A stretch of DNA of 17,177 nt, from positions 1-17,177 of the forward strand of contig DQZA01000028.1 of assembly GCA_011042035.1 (NCBI GenBank). Direction: 5' to 3'. Of this stretch, positions 7,680 through 15,021 are shown piece after piece (position 1 is the first letter of the stretch; each line of letters begins with the position of its first letter). The DNA is from Desulfobacteraceae bacterium (GTDB lineage Bacteria > Desulfobacterota > DSM-4660 > Desulfatiglandales > Desulfatiglandaceae). The notes under the pieces are model-generated. The model was not told where the DNA came from, did not search any database, and saw only the letters and a list, made by a program, of their open reading frames with translations. Made by a program: the position numbers and the translations under genes.

Positions 7680-9416
7680 ATGAGGTATACTAAGTACTTT
7701 ATTCCGACCTATAGAGAAATCCCCGCAGAAGCAGAGGTCATAAGCCACCAACTCATGCTAAGAGCAGGCCTTATTAGAAAACTCACAGCAGGCATCTACA
7801 CTTACCTGCCCGCTGGCCTGAGATCCATTAGAAAGGTGGAAAATATTGTCAGAGAAGAGATGAACCGAGCAGGCGCCATTGAATTGCTCATGCCTGCAGT
7901 CCAGCCTGCAGAGCTATGGCAGGAAAGTGGTAGATGGGATCTTTACGGCAAGGAGCTGCTGCGTTTTCGCGACCGCCACAACCGAGAGGCCTGTCTGGCC
8001 CCAACTCACGAAGAAGTCATCACTGATCTGGTGAGAAAGGAAATTCGCTCTTACAAGCAGTTACCCGTTAACTTCTACCAGATTCAGACCAAGTTTCGCG
8101 ATGAAATACGGCCTCGTTTTGGCCTCATGAGGGGTAGAGAGTTCATCATGAAAGACGCTTACAGCTTTGATGTTGACGAAGAAGGGGCCAACAGGAGCTA
8201 TGAGGCCATGTACGAGGCATACAGTCGTATATTTACCCGCTGTGGCCTTAAGTTCAGGGCAGTGGAGGCCGATAGTGGAGCAATTGGCGGCAGTTACTCC
8301 CATGAGTTTATGGTATTAGCTGAAACAGGGGAGGATCAATTGGTAAGCTGTATGAAGTGCAATTATGCGGCAAATCTGGAGAAGGCCGAGGTGAAGGCGC
8401 CGCAAGCGGCTCCTGCCGAGGCGCTCTCTTCACGAGAAGATGAGAAGCCTCTGCAAGAGGTGGAGACTCCCGATATCAAGACCATCGGTCAACTCTCCGA
8501 TTTTCTGTCCGTTGGTCCGGAGATGTTAATAAAGACCTTGATCTATGTTGCGGACGGTCAGCCAGTGGCTGCCCTTGTGCGAGGAGACCATGAAATAAAT
8601 GAGACAAAGCTTAAGAACTATCTTGGTGCATCAATAGTTGAACTGGCCCCTCCAGAAATCATAGAAGAGGCTACAGGTGCACCTACTGGCTTTGCGGGAC
8701 CGGTAGGGCTCAAGGTCAGAGTTGTTGCTGATTACGCCATCCAGGATGCCAGAAATTGGGTAACCGGCGGCAACAAGGCAGACATGCATCTCATAAACGT
8801 AAGGTTGGGCCGCGATTTCCAGGTAGATTCTTTCGCGGACCTAAGGGTCATTACGCCCCAAGACCCTTGCCCGAGGTGCGGTGGCCCAATTCATTTCAGC
8901 AGGGGGATTGAGGTGGGCCACATATTCAAGCTGGGAACCAAGTACAGTAAAGCCATGAAGGCCCATTACCTTGACGAAAATGGCGAGGAACGCCTCATGG
9001 TGATGGGTTGTTACGGCATAGGAGTGGGGAGAACTGTTGCAGCAGCCATAGAACAGAATCATGACGAATACGGGATCATTTTCCCTATTCCCATTGCACC
9101 CTTTGAGGTGGTGATCCTGGCCCTTCAGATGCATGAGCCGGAAGTGAGAGAAACCGCTGAAAGACTCTATTCGGATCTTGTGGGCAAAGGTGTAGATGTG
9201 CTGTTGGACGACAGGGACGAACGGCCTGGGGTAAAGTTCAATGACGCTGATTTGGTTGGAATCCCTATACGAGTGACAGTGGGACAAAAGGGATTGAAGA
9301 ATGGTAAGATAGAGATAAGGCTGCGGAATGAAAAAGAATCCTATCAGGTGGATGTGAGCAGCGGCACCTTTGAGGTCATTGGCATAATACAAAAGCTATA
9401 TGATTCGATTCACTGA
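7680..9416 (+). CDS. proS: Prolyl-tRNA synthetase, bacterial type with editing domain
   Basis: Class II aminoacyl-tRNA synthetase that charges tRNA(Pro), 578 residues. The N-terminal catalytic part includes TAGIYTYLPAGLR, a motif-1 helix, the APTHEEV substrate loop, and motif 2 around FRDEIRPRFGLMRGREFIMKD. A ~180-residue insertion follows (about 225-400), the YbaK-like INS domain that hydrolyses Ala-tRNA(Pro). It contains the MLIKTLIY segment with its conserved Lys and RGDHEINETKLKN. Motif 3 is GCYGIGVGRT and the C-terminal anticodon-binding domain includes VDVLLDDRDERPGVKFNDADLVG. This is the standard architecture of bacterial ProRS. The ATG at 7680 follows AAGGAGGAG at good spacing, 19 bases after ispG. 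The last 17 bases overlap the start of rel, so ispG, proS and rel are read as one operon. Confidence 0.96.
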   Translation: MRYTKYFIPTYREIPAEAEVISHQLMLRAGLIRKLTAGIYTYLPAGLRSIRKVENIVREEMNRAGAIELLMPAVQPAELWQESGRWDLYGKELLRFRDRHNREACLAPTHEEVITDLVRKEIRSYKQLPVNFYQIQTKFRDEIRPRFGLMRGREFIMKDAYSFDVDEEGANRSYEAMYEAYSRIFTRCGLKFRAVEADSGAIGGSYSHEFMVLAETGEDQLVSCMKCNYAANLEKAEVKAPQAAPAEALSSREDEKPLQEVETPDIKTIGQLSDFLSVGPEMLIKTLIYVADGQPVAALVRGDHEINETKLKNYLGASIVELAPPEIIEEATGAPTGFAGPVGLKVRVVADYAIQDARNWVTGGNKADMHLINVRLGRDFQVDSFADLRVITPQDPCPRCGGPIHFSRGIEVGHIFKLGTKYSKAMKAHYLDENGEERLMVMGCYGIGVGRTVAAAIEQNHDEYGIIFPIPIAPFEVVILALQMHEPEVRETAERLYSDLVGKGVDVLLDDRDERPGVKFNDADLVGIPIRVTVGQKGLKNGKIEIRLRNEKESYQVDVSSGTFEVIGIIQKLYDSIH

Positions 9417-11544
9417 TATAACCAACGAGATACTCAAGTACCACCCTAAGGCCAATTTGGACCTTGTTGAAAAGGCCTATGTTTATTCAGCCAAGGTTCA
9501 CAAAGGCCAGGTAAGGCTTTCCGGCGAGCCGTACCTTTCCCACCCCCTAGAGGTAGCCTACATCCTTTCAACCATGAAAATGGACATCGTTTGCATAGTA
9601 GCAGGACTTCTCCACGACACCCTTGAAGATACTGAGGCAAGTTATGAGGAGATAAAACGGCTTTTTGGTGAAGAGACAGCGGTCATCGTGGACGGCGTCA
9701 CCAAAATCAGTCGCATGAAGTTTTCTAGCGTCCAGGAGAGACAGGCGGAAAACATCAGAAAGATGATTCTGGCCATGTCTGCAGACATCAGAGTAATTCT
9801 GGTAAAACTTGCAGACAGACTTCACAACATGCGGACACTTGGCTATCAACCTCTTGACAAGCAAAGGAGAATTGCCAGCGAGACCTTGGATATCTATGCT
9901 CCACTTGCAGGCAGGATGGGTATTTTCTGGATCAAATCAGAACTTGAAGACCTGTCTCTGTATTACCTGGAGCCGGAAGCCTATAACAAAATAAAGAGCG
10001 AGATTGCCAGAAGGAAAGGAGAACGGGAAAAGTTCATTCAAGAGGTATGCAATCTCATATCGGACAAGCTCTCTGAACTAGGTATTAAGGCCACCGTGAA
10101 GGGCAGGCACAAGCATTTTTATAGTATATACAAAAAAATGATTGATCAAAATCTTACTGCCGATCAAGTTTACGATATCCTTGCTTTCCGCGTAATCGTA
10201 GATTCGGTCAAAAAGTGCTATGAAGCCCTTGGCCATATACATTCTATGTGGAGGCCTGTTCCGGGCCGATTCAAGGATTACATCTCTGTGCCCAAGATGA
10301 ATATGTACCAGTCGCTTCACACCACAGTAGTAGGTCCTCTGGGTGAGATCATGGAGGTTCAAATAAGAACTTGGGAGATGAATGCCATAGCAGAATACGG
10401 TATAGCGGCGCACTGGAAGTACAAGGAGGGAGGAGGCATCAACAAGACAGACGAAAAGCAGTTCGCATGGCTACGACAATTGCTGGAATGGCAGCAGAAC
10501 CTTAGAGATCCTATCGAGTTTCTCGAGTCCGTGCGGATGGACCTTTTCCCGAATGAGGTCTACGTATTTACGCCCAGAGGGGAGGTCAGGGAATTTCCCA
10601 AAGGAGCAACTCCAGTTGACTTTGCTTACAGCATCCATTCGGAAGTGGGTCACCACTGCATGGGGGCCAAAGTTAATGGAAAAATGGTCTCCTTGCGGTA
10701 TCAATTAAAAAATGGTGATGTAGTAGAAATCATCACATCCCCTAAGGCCCACCCTAGTAAAGACTGGCTAGAATTCGTTAAGACCCCAAAGGCCCGCAAC
10801 AAGATAAGGCAGTGGATAAACAGCCAAGAACGGGAAGAAAGTGTAGCACTTGGCAAAAACATATTGGAAAGAGCGATAGACCAGGTTTCGGAACTTGACT
10901 GGGCGTCTTTGCAAAAGGATGAGCAATTGCTTTCAGTCGCCAAAGACTTGTCTTTGCACACCCTTGATGACCTTTATGCACAAATAGGACTAGGCAAGAT
11001 ATCACCAAAGCAGGTGGTAGGCAGGCTGAGGCAGAGGCTGGGGCTCCAGGAGGAAAGGAGCCTTGGAATCGTCACAAAAATGGTAAGGCGCCTTAAGAGG
11101 CGCAAACCTACTGAGGGAATCAGGGTAAGGGGAGTAAGCGATGTTCTGATCAAATTTGCGCAGTGCTGTAATCCTTTGCCAGGAGAGGAAGTGATCGGTT
11201 ACATAACAAGGGGAAGAGGAATTACCATACACAATCAAAATTGCAGACATATCCAGGATGCTGATCCGGAAAGGCTCGTTGATGTTACCTGGGAGTCTTC
11301 CGATGAGGAGACTTATCTGGCCAGACTGAGAATAACGAGTATAGACAAGAAAGGCATCCTTGCAGACATAAGTGCCGTTATCGCCCAAAAGGATGCCAAT
11401 ATTATTCAGGCAGAAATTAAAACCACTACCGACAAGAAAGGAATTGCGTTTTTCACAATTGAAGTAGAAAATTATTCCCACTTAAAACAAATAATGGATG
11501 CCATAAAAAAGATTAGGAGCATAATCGCCGTAGAGCGGGCCTAG
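9400..11544 (+). CDS. rel: Bifunctional (p)ppGpp synthetase/hydrolase, Rel/SpoT type
   Basis: Controls the stringent alarmone. The 714-residue chain has the full long-RSH layout: an HD hydrolase domain with LHDTLED (His72, Asp73), a synthetase domain (~200-340) with GRHKHFYSIYKKM, RFKDYISVPKMNMYQSLHT and EVQIRT, a TGS domain (~390-455), a zinc-finger/RIS region with the CCNPLPGEEVIGYITRGRG and NC motifs, and a C-terminal ACT domain. The RFKD at 290-293 is the RxKD form of bifunctional Rel/SpoT enzymes, not the ExDD of synthetase-only RelA, and the HD motif is intact. The ATG at 9400 lies inside proS with a 17-base overlap and no clear ribosome site, so translation is probably coupled to proS. 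The stop TAG at 11542-11544 overlaps the rpmB stop on the other strand. Confidence 0.95.
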   Translation: MIRFTDITNEILKYHPKANLDLVEKAYVYSAKVHKGQVRLSGEPYLSHPLEVAYILSTMKMDIVCIVAGLLHDTLEDTEASYEEIKRLFGEETAVIVDGVTKISRMKFSSVQERQAENIRKMILAMSADIRVILVKLADRLHNMRTLGYQPLDKQRRIASETLDIYAPLAGRMGIFWIKSELEDLSLYYLEPEAYNKIKSEIARRKGEREKFIQEVCNLISDKLSELGIKATVKGRHKHFYSIYKKMIDQNLTADQVYDILAFRVIVDSVKKCYEALGHIHSMWRPVPGRFKDYISVPKMNMYQSLHTTVVGPLGEIMEVQIRTWEMNAIAEYGIAAHWKYKEGGGINKTDEKQFAWLRQLLEWQQNLRDPIEFLESVRMDLFPNEVYVFTPRGEVREFPKGATPVDFAYSIHSEVGHHCMGAKVNGKMVSLRYQLKNGDVVEIITSPKAHPSKDWLEFVKTPKARNKIRQWINSQEREESVALGKNILERAIDQVSELDWASLQKDEQLLSVAKDLSLHTLDDLYAQIGLGKISPKQVVGRLRQRLGLQEERSLGIVTKMVRRLKRRKPTEGIRVRGVSDVLIKFAQCCNPLPGEEVIGYITRGRGITIHNQNCRHIQDADPERLVDVTWESSDEETYLARLRITSIDKKGILADISAVIAQKDANIIQAEIKTTTDKKGIAFFTIEVENYSHLKQIMDAIKKIRSIIAVERA

Positions 11545-11729
11545 GGTTTTACCACCCGGCCCGATTTAATGCAATTAGTACAGACCCGCATCCTCTTTAC
11601 TCTGCCATTTTGAACGGCCCTAACCTTTTGAAGATTTGGCAGCCATCGAGTTTTGGTCTTGTTATGAGCATGACTTACATTGTAGCCCACCATGGGCCTT
11701 TTGCCGCAAATTTCACAGACTTTAGCCAT
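11541..11729 (-). CDS. rpmB: 50S ribosomal protein L28
   Basis: A 62-residue large-subunit ribosomal protein. It begins AKVCEICGKRP and continues with the diagnostic GYNVSHAHNKTKTRWLPNLQ, matching L28. Two cysteine pairs (CEIC near the start, CTNC at 51-54) mark the zinc-binding version of the protein. The start at 11729 is preceded by GGAGGA nine bases upstream. It stands alone on the minus strand between rel and mpl, with its own near-consensus promoter and a leader of about 60 bases containing a GC-rich hairpin. Its stop codon shares the tetranucleotide CTAG (11541-11544) with the stop of convergent rel, leaving no room for an intergenic terminator. Confidence 0.95.
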   Translation of the reverse strand: MAKVCEICGKRPMVGYNVSHAHNKTKTRWLPNLQKVRAVQNGRVKRMRVCTNCIKSGRVVKP

Positions 11730-11762
11730 AAAGCCATATCCTCCAAATTCCGAAATAAGATG

Positions 11763-11779
11763 AGGGGCCTCAAGCCCCT
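11763..11779 (-). promoter_or_regulatory. GC-rich hairpin in the rpmB leader
   Basis: Six-base arms AGGGGC and GCCCCT enclose a five-base loop (CTCAA on the plus strand). The hairpin would begin about 12 bases after the proposed rpmB start of transcription and ends about 34 bases before its ATG. No U-run follows on either strand, so it does not look like an intrinsic terminator. It may stabilise the transcript or serve regulation (inference). Confidence 0.4.
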
Positions 11780-11797
11780 TCCTAATCAGTATTCTAT

Positions 11798-11826
11798 TTT
11801 ATACCAGTTAATGTTACCTGTGACAA
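11798..11826 (-). promoter_or_regulatory. Strong sigma70-type promoter for rpmB
   Basis: On the minus strand, TTGTCA (11826-11821) and TATAAA (11803-11798) each match the consensus at 5 of 6 positions and are exactly 17 bases apart. Initiation near 11791 would give a leader of about 60 bases ending in the GGAGGA ribosome site. The region also forms the upstream sequence of divergent mpl. Confidence 0.65.
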
Positions 11827-11847
11827 TAACTTTTTTTGGACAAACCA

Positions 11848-13311
11848 ATGGAAAAAACGCCCAATTTTCACCCCCTTGCTCGCGAACATAACTTTATCCC
11901 ATCCCCCCTATCCCGCATATACCTCATGGGAATATGCGGCACGGGTATGGCAGCACTGGCTGGTGCCTTAAAAGAGCTGGGCTTCGAGGTCACGGGATCT
12001 GACAGGGCCGCCTACCCGCCCATGAGCACCTTTTTGCAACAACTTGGAATCCGCGTTCGTCTTGGCTTTGACGCTCGCAACCTCCAGCCGCCGCCAGACC
12101 TGGTGGTGGTAGGCAACGTGATCACTAGGGAAAACCCGGAGGTTGCGGAGATTGCCAGGCTTAAAATACCGTTTGTCAGTTTTCCCCAGGCCCTCAATCA
12201 TTTTGCAATGAAGGATAAAAAACGAATAGTAATTGCTGGAACTCATGGAAAAACCACTACTTCATCCCTTGTGGCCTGGATACTTGAGGCTGCGGGTCTC
12301 GACCCTGACTTCATGATAGGTGGAATACCCCTTAACTTCGAAAAAGGATTCAAGCTGGGAAGCGGGCCCTATTTTGTTGTTGAGGGTGATGAATACGATA
12401 CAGCGTTTTTTGATAAGGGACCAAAATTTTTTCATTACAGCCCCTTGATCCTGATCCTTACCTGTATTGAGTTTGATCATGCTGATATATATGACAACTT
12501 GGCTCAGATTACCGCAAATTTCGAGAGACTGGTCAGTATGGTACCGGAAAATGGGCACATCATAGCCAACTGGGACGATCCGTTGGTTCGCGACCTGGCG
12601 AGGTCAGCACCTTGCTCGGTTCATTACTATGGAAATGACAAAAACGCCCAATGGCGTATCGAAAAGGCAAGCAGGAATGACCGCATCAGCTCTATTCTTG
12701 TTAGAACCGAAGCAAGGGAAAAACAGCCTTACTCTTCGCCGCTCTACGGCAAGCACAATCTCTCCAACTTGTTGGCTGGAGTGGTTGCGGCCAATATACT
12801 TGGCCTAGACCAGTGTAGCATTGAAAAGGCCACCAGGTCCTTCAAGGGGGTAAAGAGAAGACAGGAGCAGGTGGGAGAAGTGAGCGGCATTCTTGTATTG
12901 GATGACTTTGCCCACCATCCCACTGCAGTTAGAGAAACTACCTGCGCGGTTAAAGAAACATTCGCTCAAAGAAGGCTTGTTGCTGTCTTTGAGCCCCGGT
13001 CCAATTCAAGCAGGAGAAACGTGTTCCAGAAAGAATACGCCCAGTCTTTTGGCGCAGCAGACCTGGTGATAATCCCCGAGCCAACCATGCTTGAGAGGAT
13101 CCCCGCCAATCAAAGGTTTTCTTCTTCTCGCCTGGTGCAGGATTTAACAGGCCAGGGTAAGGAGGCATATTATGCGCAAGACACCTCGGCCCTGCTGAAC
13201 CTCCTAGTCCAGAAAACAAGAAGCGGGGATGTCGTGCTCTTTATGTCCAATGGAGACCTTGAAAATCTGCCACGCAGATTCCTTAATGCCCTCAAAGATC
13301 CCGAAGCCTAG
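11848..13311 (+). CDS. mpl: UDP-MurNAc:L-alanyl-gamma-D-glutamyl-meso-DAP ligase (murein recycling)
   Basis: A Mur-ligase family enzyme that attaches recycled tripeptide to UDP-MurNAc using ATP, in the cytoplasm. I chose the ATG at 11848 (487 residues); an in-frame TTG at 11836 would add four. Residues 24-50 form a Rossmann-like UDP-binding start (YLMGICGTGMAALAG). The ATP loop GTHGKTTTSS is at 131-140. EGDEYDTAFFDKGPKF from 179 is the Mpl hallmark and separates it from MurC, which has EADESD-type sequence. FDHADIY near 214 and the LYGKHNLSN segment further on are further Mur-ligase motifs, and the C-terminal domain carries DDFAHHPTAV and FEPRSNSSRR. The ribosome site before the ATG is weak. 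The family is typical of Gram-negative bacteria that recycle their wall, implying a DAP-type murein. The stop shares CTAG with the stop of convergent gabT. Confidence 0.93.
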   Translation: MEKTPNFHPLAREHNFIPSPLSRIYLMGICGTGMAALAGALKELGFEVTGSDRAAYPPMSTFLQQLGIRVRLGFDARNLQPPPDLVVVGNVITRENPEVAEIARLKIPFVSFPQALNHFAMKDKKRIVIAGTHGKTTTSSLVAWILEAAGLDPDFMIGGIPLNFEKGFKLGSGPYFVVEGDEYDTAFFDKGPKFFHYSPLILILTCIEFDHADIYDNLAQITANFERLVSMVPENGHIIANWDDPLVRDLARSAPCSVHYYGNDKNAQWRIEKASRNDRISSILVRTEAREKQPYSSPLYGKHNLSNLLAGVVAANILGLDQCSIEKATRSFKGVKRRQEQVGEVSGILVLDDFAHHPTAVRETTCAVKETFAQRRLVAVFEPRSNSSRRNVFQKEYAQSFGAADLVIIPEPTMLERIPANQRFSSSRLVQDLTGQGKEAYYAQDTSALLNLLVQKTRSGDVVLFMSNGDLENLPRRFLNALKDPEA

Positions 13312-14606
13312 CACACCTTTTCCAACCCCTCCTCAAGAATTGCGAGCCCTTTTTCCAATTGAGGCTCTTCAATGCTAAGGGGCATAAGTATCCTAATAAC
13401 ATTACTGAAGTTCCCGCACGACAGGATAACAAGCCCCTTTTCAAATGCGATTTGCACCAACCTTTTTGCTTCGTCAGCCGCAGGCTCCTTTGTTTTCCTG
13501 TCCTTCACTAGTTCCAGCGCAAGCATGGGTCCCAGGCCCCGGACGTCGCCAATAATCTCATACTTGGATTGTAGCTCTTCGAAGGCCCCTCGAACCTTTT
13601 TGCCTAGCTCCTGGCCTCTCTTCAATAGATTTTCTTGTTCTATGGTATCTAAAACCGCCAGGGCGGCTGCACACGAGACCGGGTTACCTCCATAGGTCCC
13701 GCCTAATCCCCCCACGTGGGGCGCATCCATTATCTCGGCCCTGCCGGTAATGGCACTGAGGGGCATACCAGCAGCAAGTGACTTGGCTGAAAGTATTATG
13801 TCAGGTTCCACCTCAAAATATTCCGAGGCAAACAAGTACCCGGTTCGTCCCATTCCCGACTGAATCTCATCCATGATAAATACAATACCGTTTTCCTCAC
13901 ACATTTCTTTGAGCTTCTTAAAATATTCCTTGGGTGGAGTGATGAAACCTCCCTCACCCTGTACAGGTTCCGCAATAATTGCCGCCACCTGGTCTGCTGA
14001 AACCTGATTAATGAAAAAATCTCTCAGTGCCTCTGCGCAGCGAATCCCGCAATCAGGGTATGTTCTTCCGTACGAGCACCTGTAACAATATGCAAAGGGC
14101 ATCCTGTAAACCTCGGGCGCAAATGGCCCAAACCCCCACTTGTACGGCTTCACCTTGCTTGTCAAGCTCATTGCCAGAAGTGTCCTGCCATGGAAGCCGT
14201 TTTCAAATGCTATAATGCCTTGCCGTTTTGTATAGTACCTGGCTATCTTTATGCCGTTTTCCACAGCCTCGGCCCCGCTGTTAGCAAACATCGTCATCTT
14301 GGGGAAATCCCCAGGGGTGACCTCGTTCAGCCTTTTGGCCAGTTCCAAGTAGGGTTCATACATGGCCACATGAAAGCAGGTGTGGATGTACTTTTCTGCC
14401 TGGTTCCTTATGGCATCCACGATCTTAGTGGCGCAATGCCCCACATTTTGAACCCCTATCCCACCGGCAAAATCGATGTACTCCTTGCCATCCACATCCT
14501 GTATCAAGGCCCCCTGTGCCCTTTGAACAAATATTGGATGCGTATTAAAAACTCCCTTTGGCACATGCTCTTTCCGCAGCTTGCTTAGCTCTTCGCTCCT
14601 CTTCAT
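13308..14606 (-). CDS. gabT: Class III aminotransferase, GabT (4-aminobutyrate aminotransferase) family
   Basis: PLP enzyme of 432 residues, the usual family length, likely moving the amino group of an omega-amino acid such as GABA to 2-oxoglutarate. Signatures are SGAEAVE at 110-116 (cofactor phosphate), FHGRT at 138-142, IAEPVQGEGG at 211-220, MDEIQSGMGRTG from 245 (Asp246) and the Schiff-base Lys275 in SAKSLAAGMPLSAITGRAE. An unusual insert carries four cysteines, Cys174-x2-Cys177-x8-Cys186-x3-Cys190, just after the PFAPEVYRMPF segment. Standard enteric GabT lacks this and it resembles a metal site. Some related archaeal and anaerobe enzymes have similar cysteines (recollection). GABA is the default substrate, but acetylornithine, ornithine or another amino acid cannot be excluded. 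The ATG at 14606 follows AAGGAGGAGG. It is convergent with mpl, sharing CTAG as stop. Confidence 0.82.
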   Translation of the reverse strand: MKRSEELSKLRKEHVPKGVFNTHPIFVQRAQGALIQDVDGKEYIDFAGGIGVQNVGHCATKIVDAIRNQAEKYIHTCFHVAMYEPYLELAKRLNEVTPGDFPKMTMFANSGAEAVENGIKIARYYTKRQGIIAFENGFHGRTLLAMSLTSKVKPYKWGFGPFAPEVYRMPFAYCYRCSYGRTYPDCGIRCAEALRDFFINQVSADQVAAIIAEPVQGEGGFITPPKEYFKKLKEMCEENGIVFIMDEIQSGMGRTGYLFASEYFEVEPDIILSAKSLAAGMPLSAITGRAEIMDAPHVGGLGGTYGGNPVSCAAALAVLDTIEQENLLKRGQELGKKVRGAFEELQSKYEIIGDVRGLGPMLALELVKDRKTKEPAADEAKRLVQIAFEKGLVILSCGNFSNVIRILMPLSIEEPQLEKGLAILEEGLEKVC

Positions 14607-14750
14607 TTCCTCCTCCTTAACCGGGCAATTTGATCGTTACTTTATCATTTCCCTTTTTACCATACATCAAAAAAATATCCTTTGGATAAAACAAGGGCCC
14701 ACCAGCACCTCACCCAAAATGCTTGCATTCCTGGGTCTGTTTCTATACTT

Positions 14751-14779
14751 TTGCCTTTGCAAAGGCCTCGCTCTATAAT
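14751..14779 (+). promoter_or_regulatory. Candidate sigma70 promoter with perfect -10 box
   Basis: TTGCCT (14751-14756, 4/6 to consensus) is followed after exactly 17 bases by TATAAT (14774-14779, 6/6). Transcription would start near 14786 and run toward the 44- and 76-residue ORFs and trmJ. The -35 side lies in a perfect 14-base palindrome, GCCTTTGCAAAGGC (14753-14766), which may be an operator half or chance. Confidence 0.5.
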
Positions 14780-14801
14780 GGGCCTGCTAGCCTAGGCCCA
14801 T
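14778..14801. repeat. Perfect 8-base inverted repeat over the -10/start region
   Basis: ATGGGCCT (14778-14785) and AGGCCCAT (14794-14801) are exact reverse complements around an 8-base spacer. The left arm begins inside the TATAAT box and the proposed transcription start falls at the spacer. No T-run follows. It could be a repressor operator or a 5' hairpin of the transcript. Confidence 0.45.
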
Positions 14802-14829
14802 ACCGTGGTCATACTCCTTACGTCCCCTA

Positions 14830-14964
14830 ATGGGTGACTTGTTGCTCGATGTTTCTTCCTTTAGGGTTGTGTTCCTCACCGGTGCCGCGATAATGTGTGT
14901 AGGCACATTGGTTTATCTCTTAAGATACGGTGAGCCCGAAGGACAAATGATTTCCTATAGTTGA
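14830..14964 (+). CDS. Possible 44-residue single-pass membrane protein or gene fragment
   Basis: An ATG-to-TGA frame encodes 44 residues starting MGDLLLDVSSFRVV. One clear transmembrane helix spans about residues 13-31 (VVFLTGAAIMCVGTLVYLL), followed by Arg32, Tyr33, then a charged GEPEGQ segment and the end at SYS. The positive residue after the helix and the tidy hydrophobic block look protein-like rather than random. There is no ribosome site directly before the ATG. The frame is open upstream only to 14791. The helix-RYG-E pattern loosely recalls the first membrane segment of DUF1634-type proteins, so this may be the remnant of a larger membrane protein cut by the TGA at 14962 (weak resemblance by eye). 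It lies 44 bases downstream of the proposed start of transcription and 57 bases before the 76-residue ORF, in the same frame, with TGA and TAG between them. Confidence 0.3.
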   Translation: MGDLLLDVSSFRVVFLTGAAIMCVGTLVYLLRYGEPEGQMISYS

Positions 14965-15021
14965 AAACCGAGAATACGGGCAGTTGTGTACACTGATAAG
15001 ATTTGGTAGCTCAAAACAGTA

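Larger units (their letters stand above)
14607..15021. other. 415-base sparse region between divergent gabT and a small unknown gene
   Basis: No long gene is supported here. The gabT side is AT-rich, with A/T runs near 14641-14690 and no clear gabT promoter. Further right lie a strong-looking plus-strand promoter (14751-14779), a palindrome overlapping its -10 box (14778-14801) and a 44-residue membrane-type ORF (14830-14964). No terminator, tRNA or known RNA motif was recognised. Confidence 0.6.

Noticed and set aside
9400..11544. Annotation as synthetase-only RelA
   Set aside because: The HD hydrolase motif is intact and the synthetase carries RFKD (RxKD), the bifunctional type.
11848..13311. 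Annotation as MurC
   Set aside because: The EGDEYDTAFFDK motif is the Mpl form; MurC has EADESD-type sequence here.
14669..14688. Minus-strand terminator-like hairpin (TATCC/GGATA then T7) upstream of gabT
   Set aside because: The stem is only five AT-containing pairs and no minus-strand gene lies upstream to terminate.
14875..14934. Possible three-way junction RNA (CTCACCG/CGGTGAG with two inner hairpins)
   Set aside because: A 7-base match over this distance is expected by chance in a region this size, the inner stems are short and no known riboswitch core is present.
14962..14964. TGA as a possible selenocysteine codon joining the 44- and 76-residue ORFs
   Set aside because: A TAG follows in the same frame at 15007 and no convincing SECIS hairpin lies just after the TGA.
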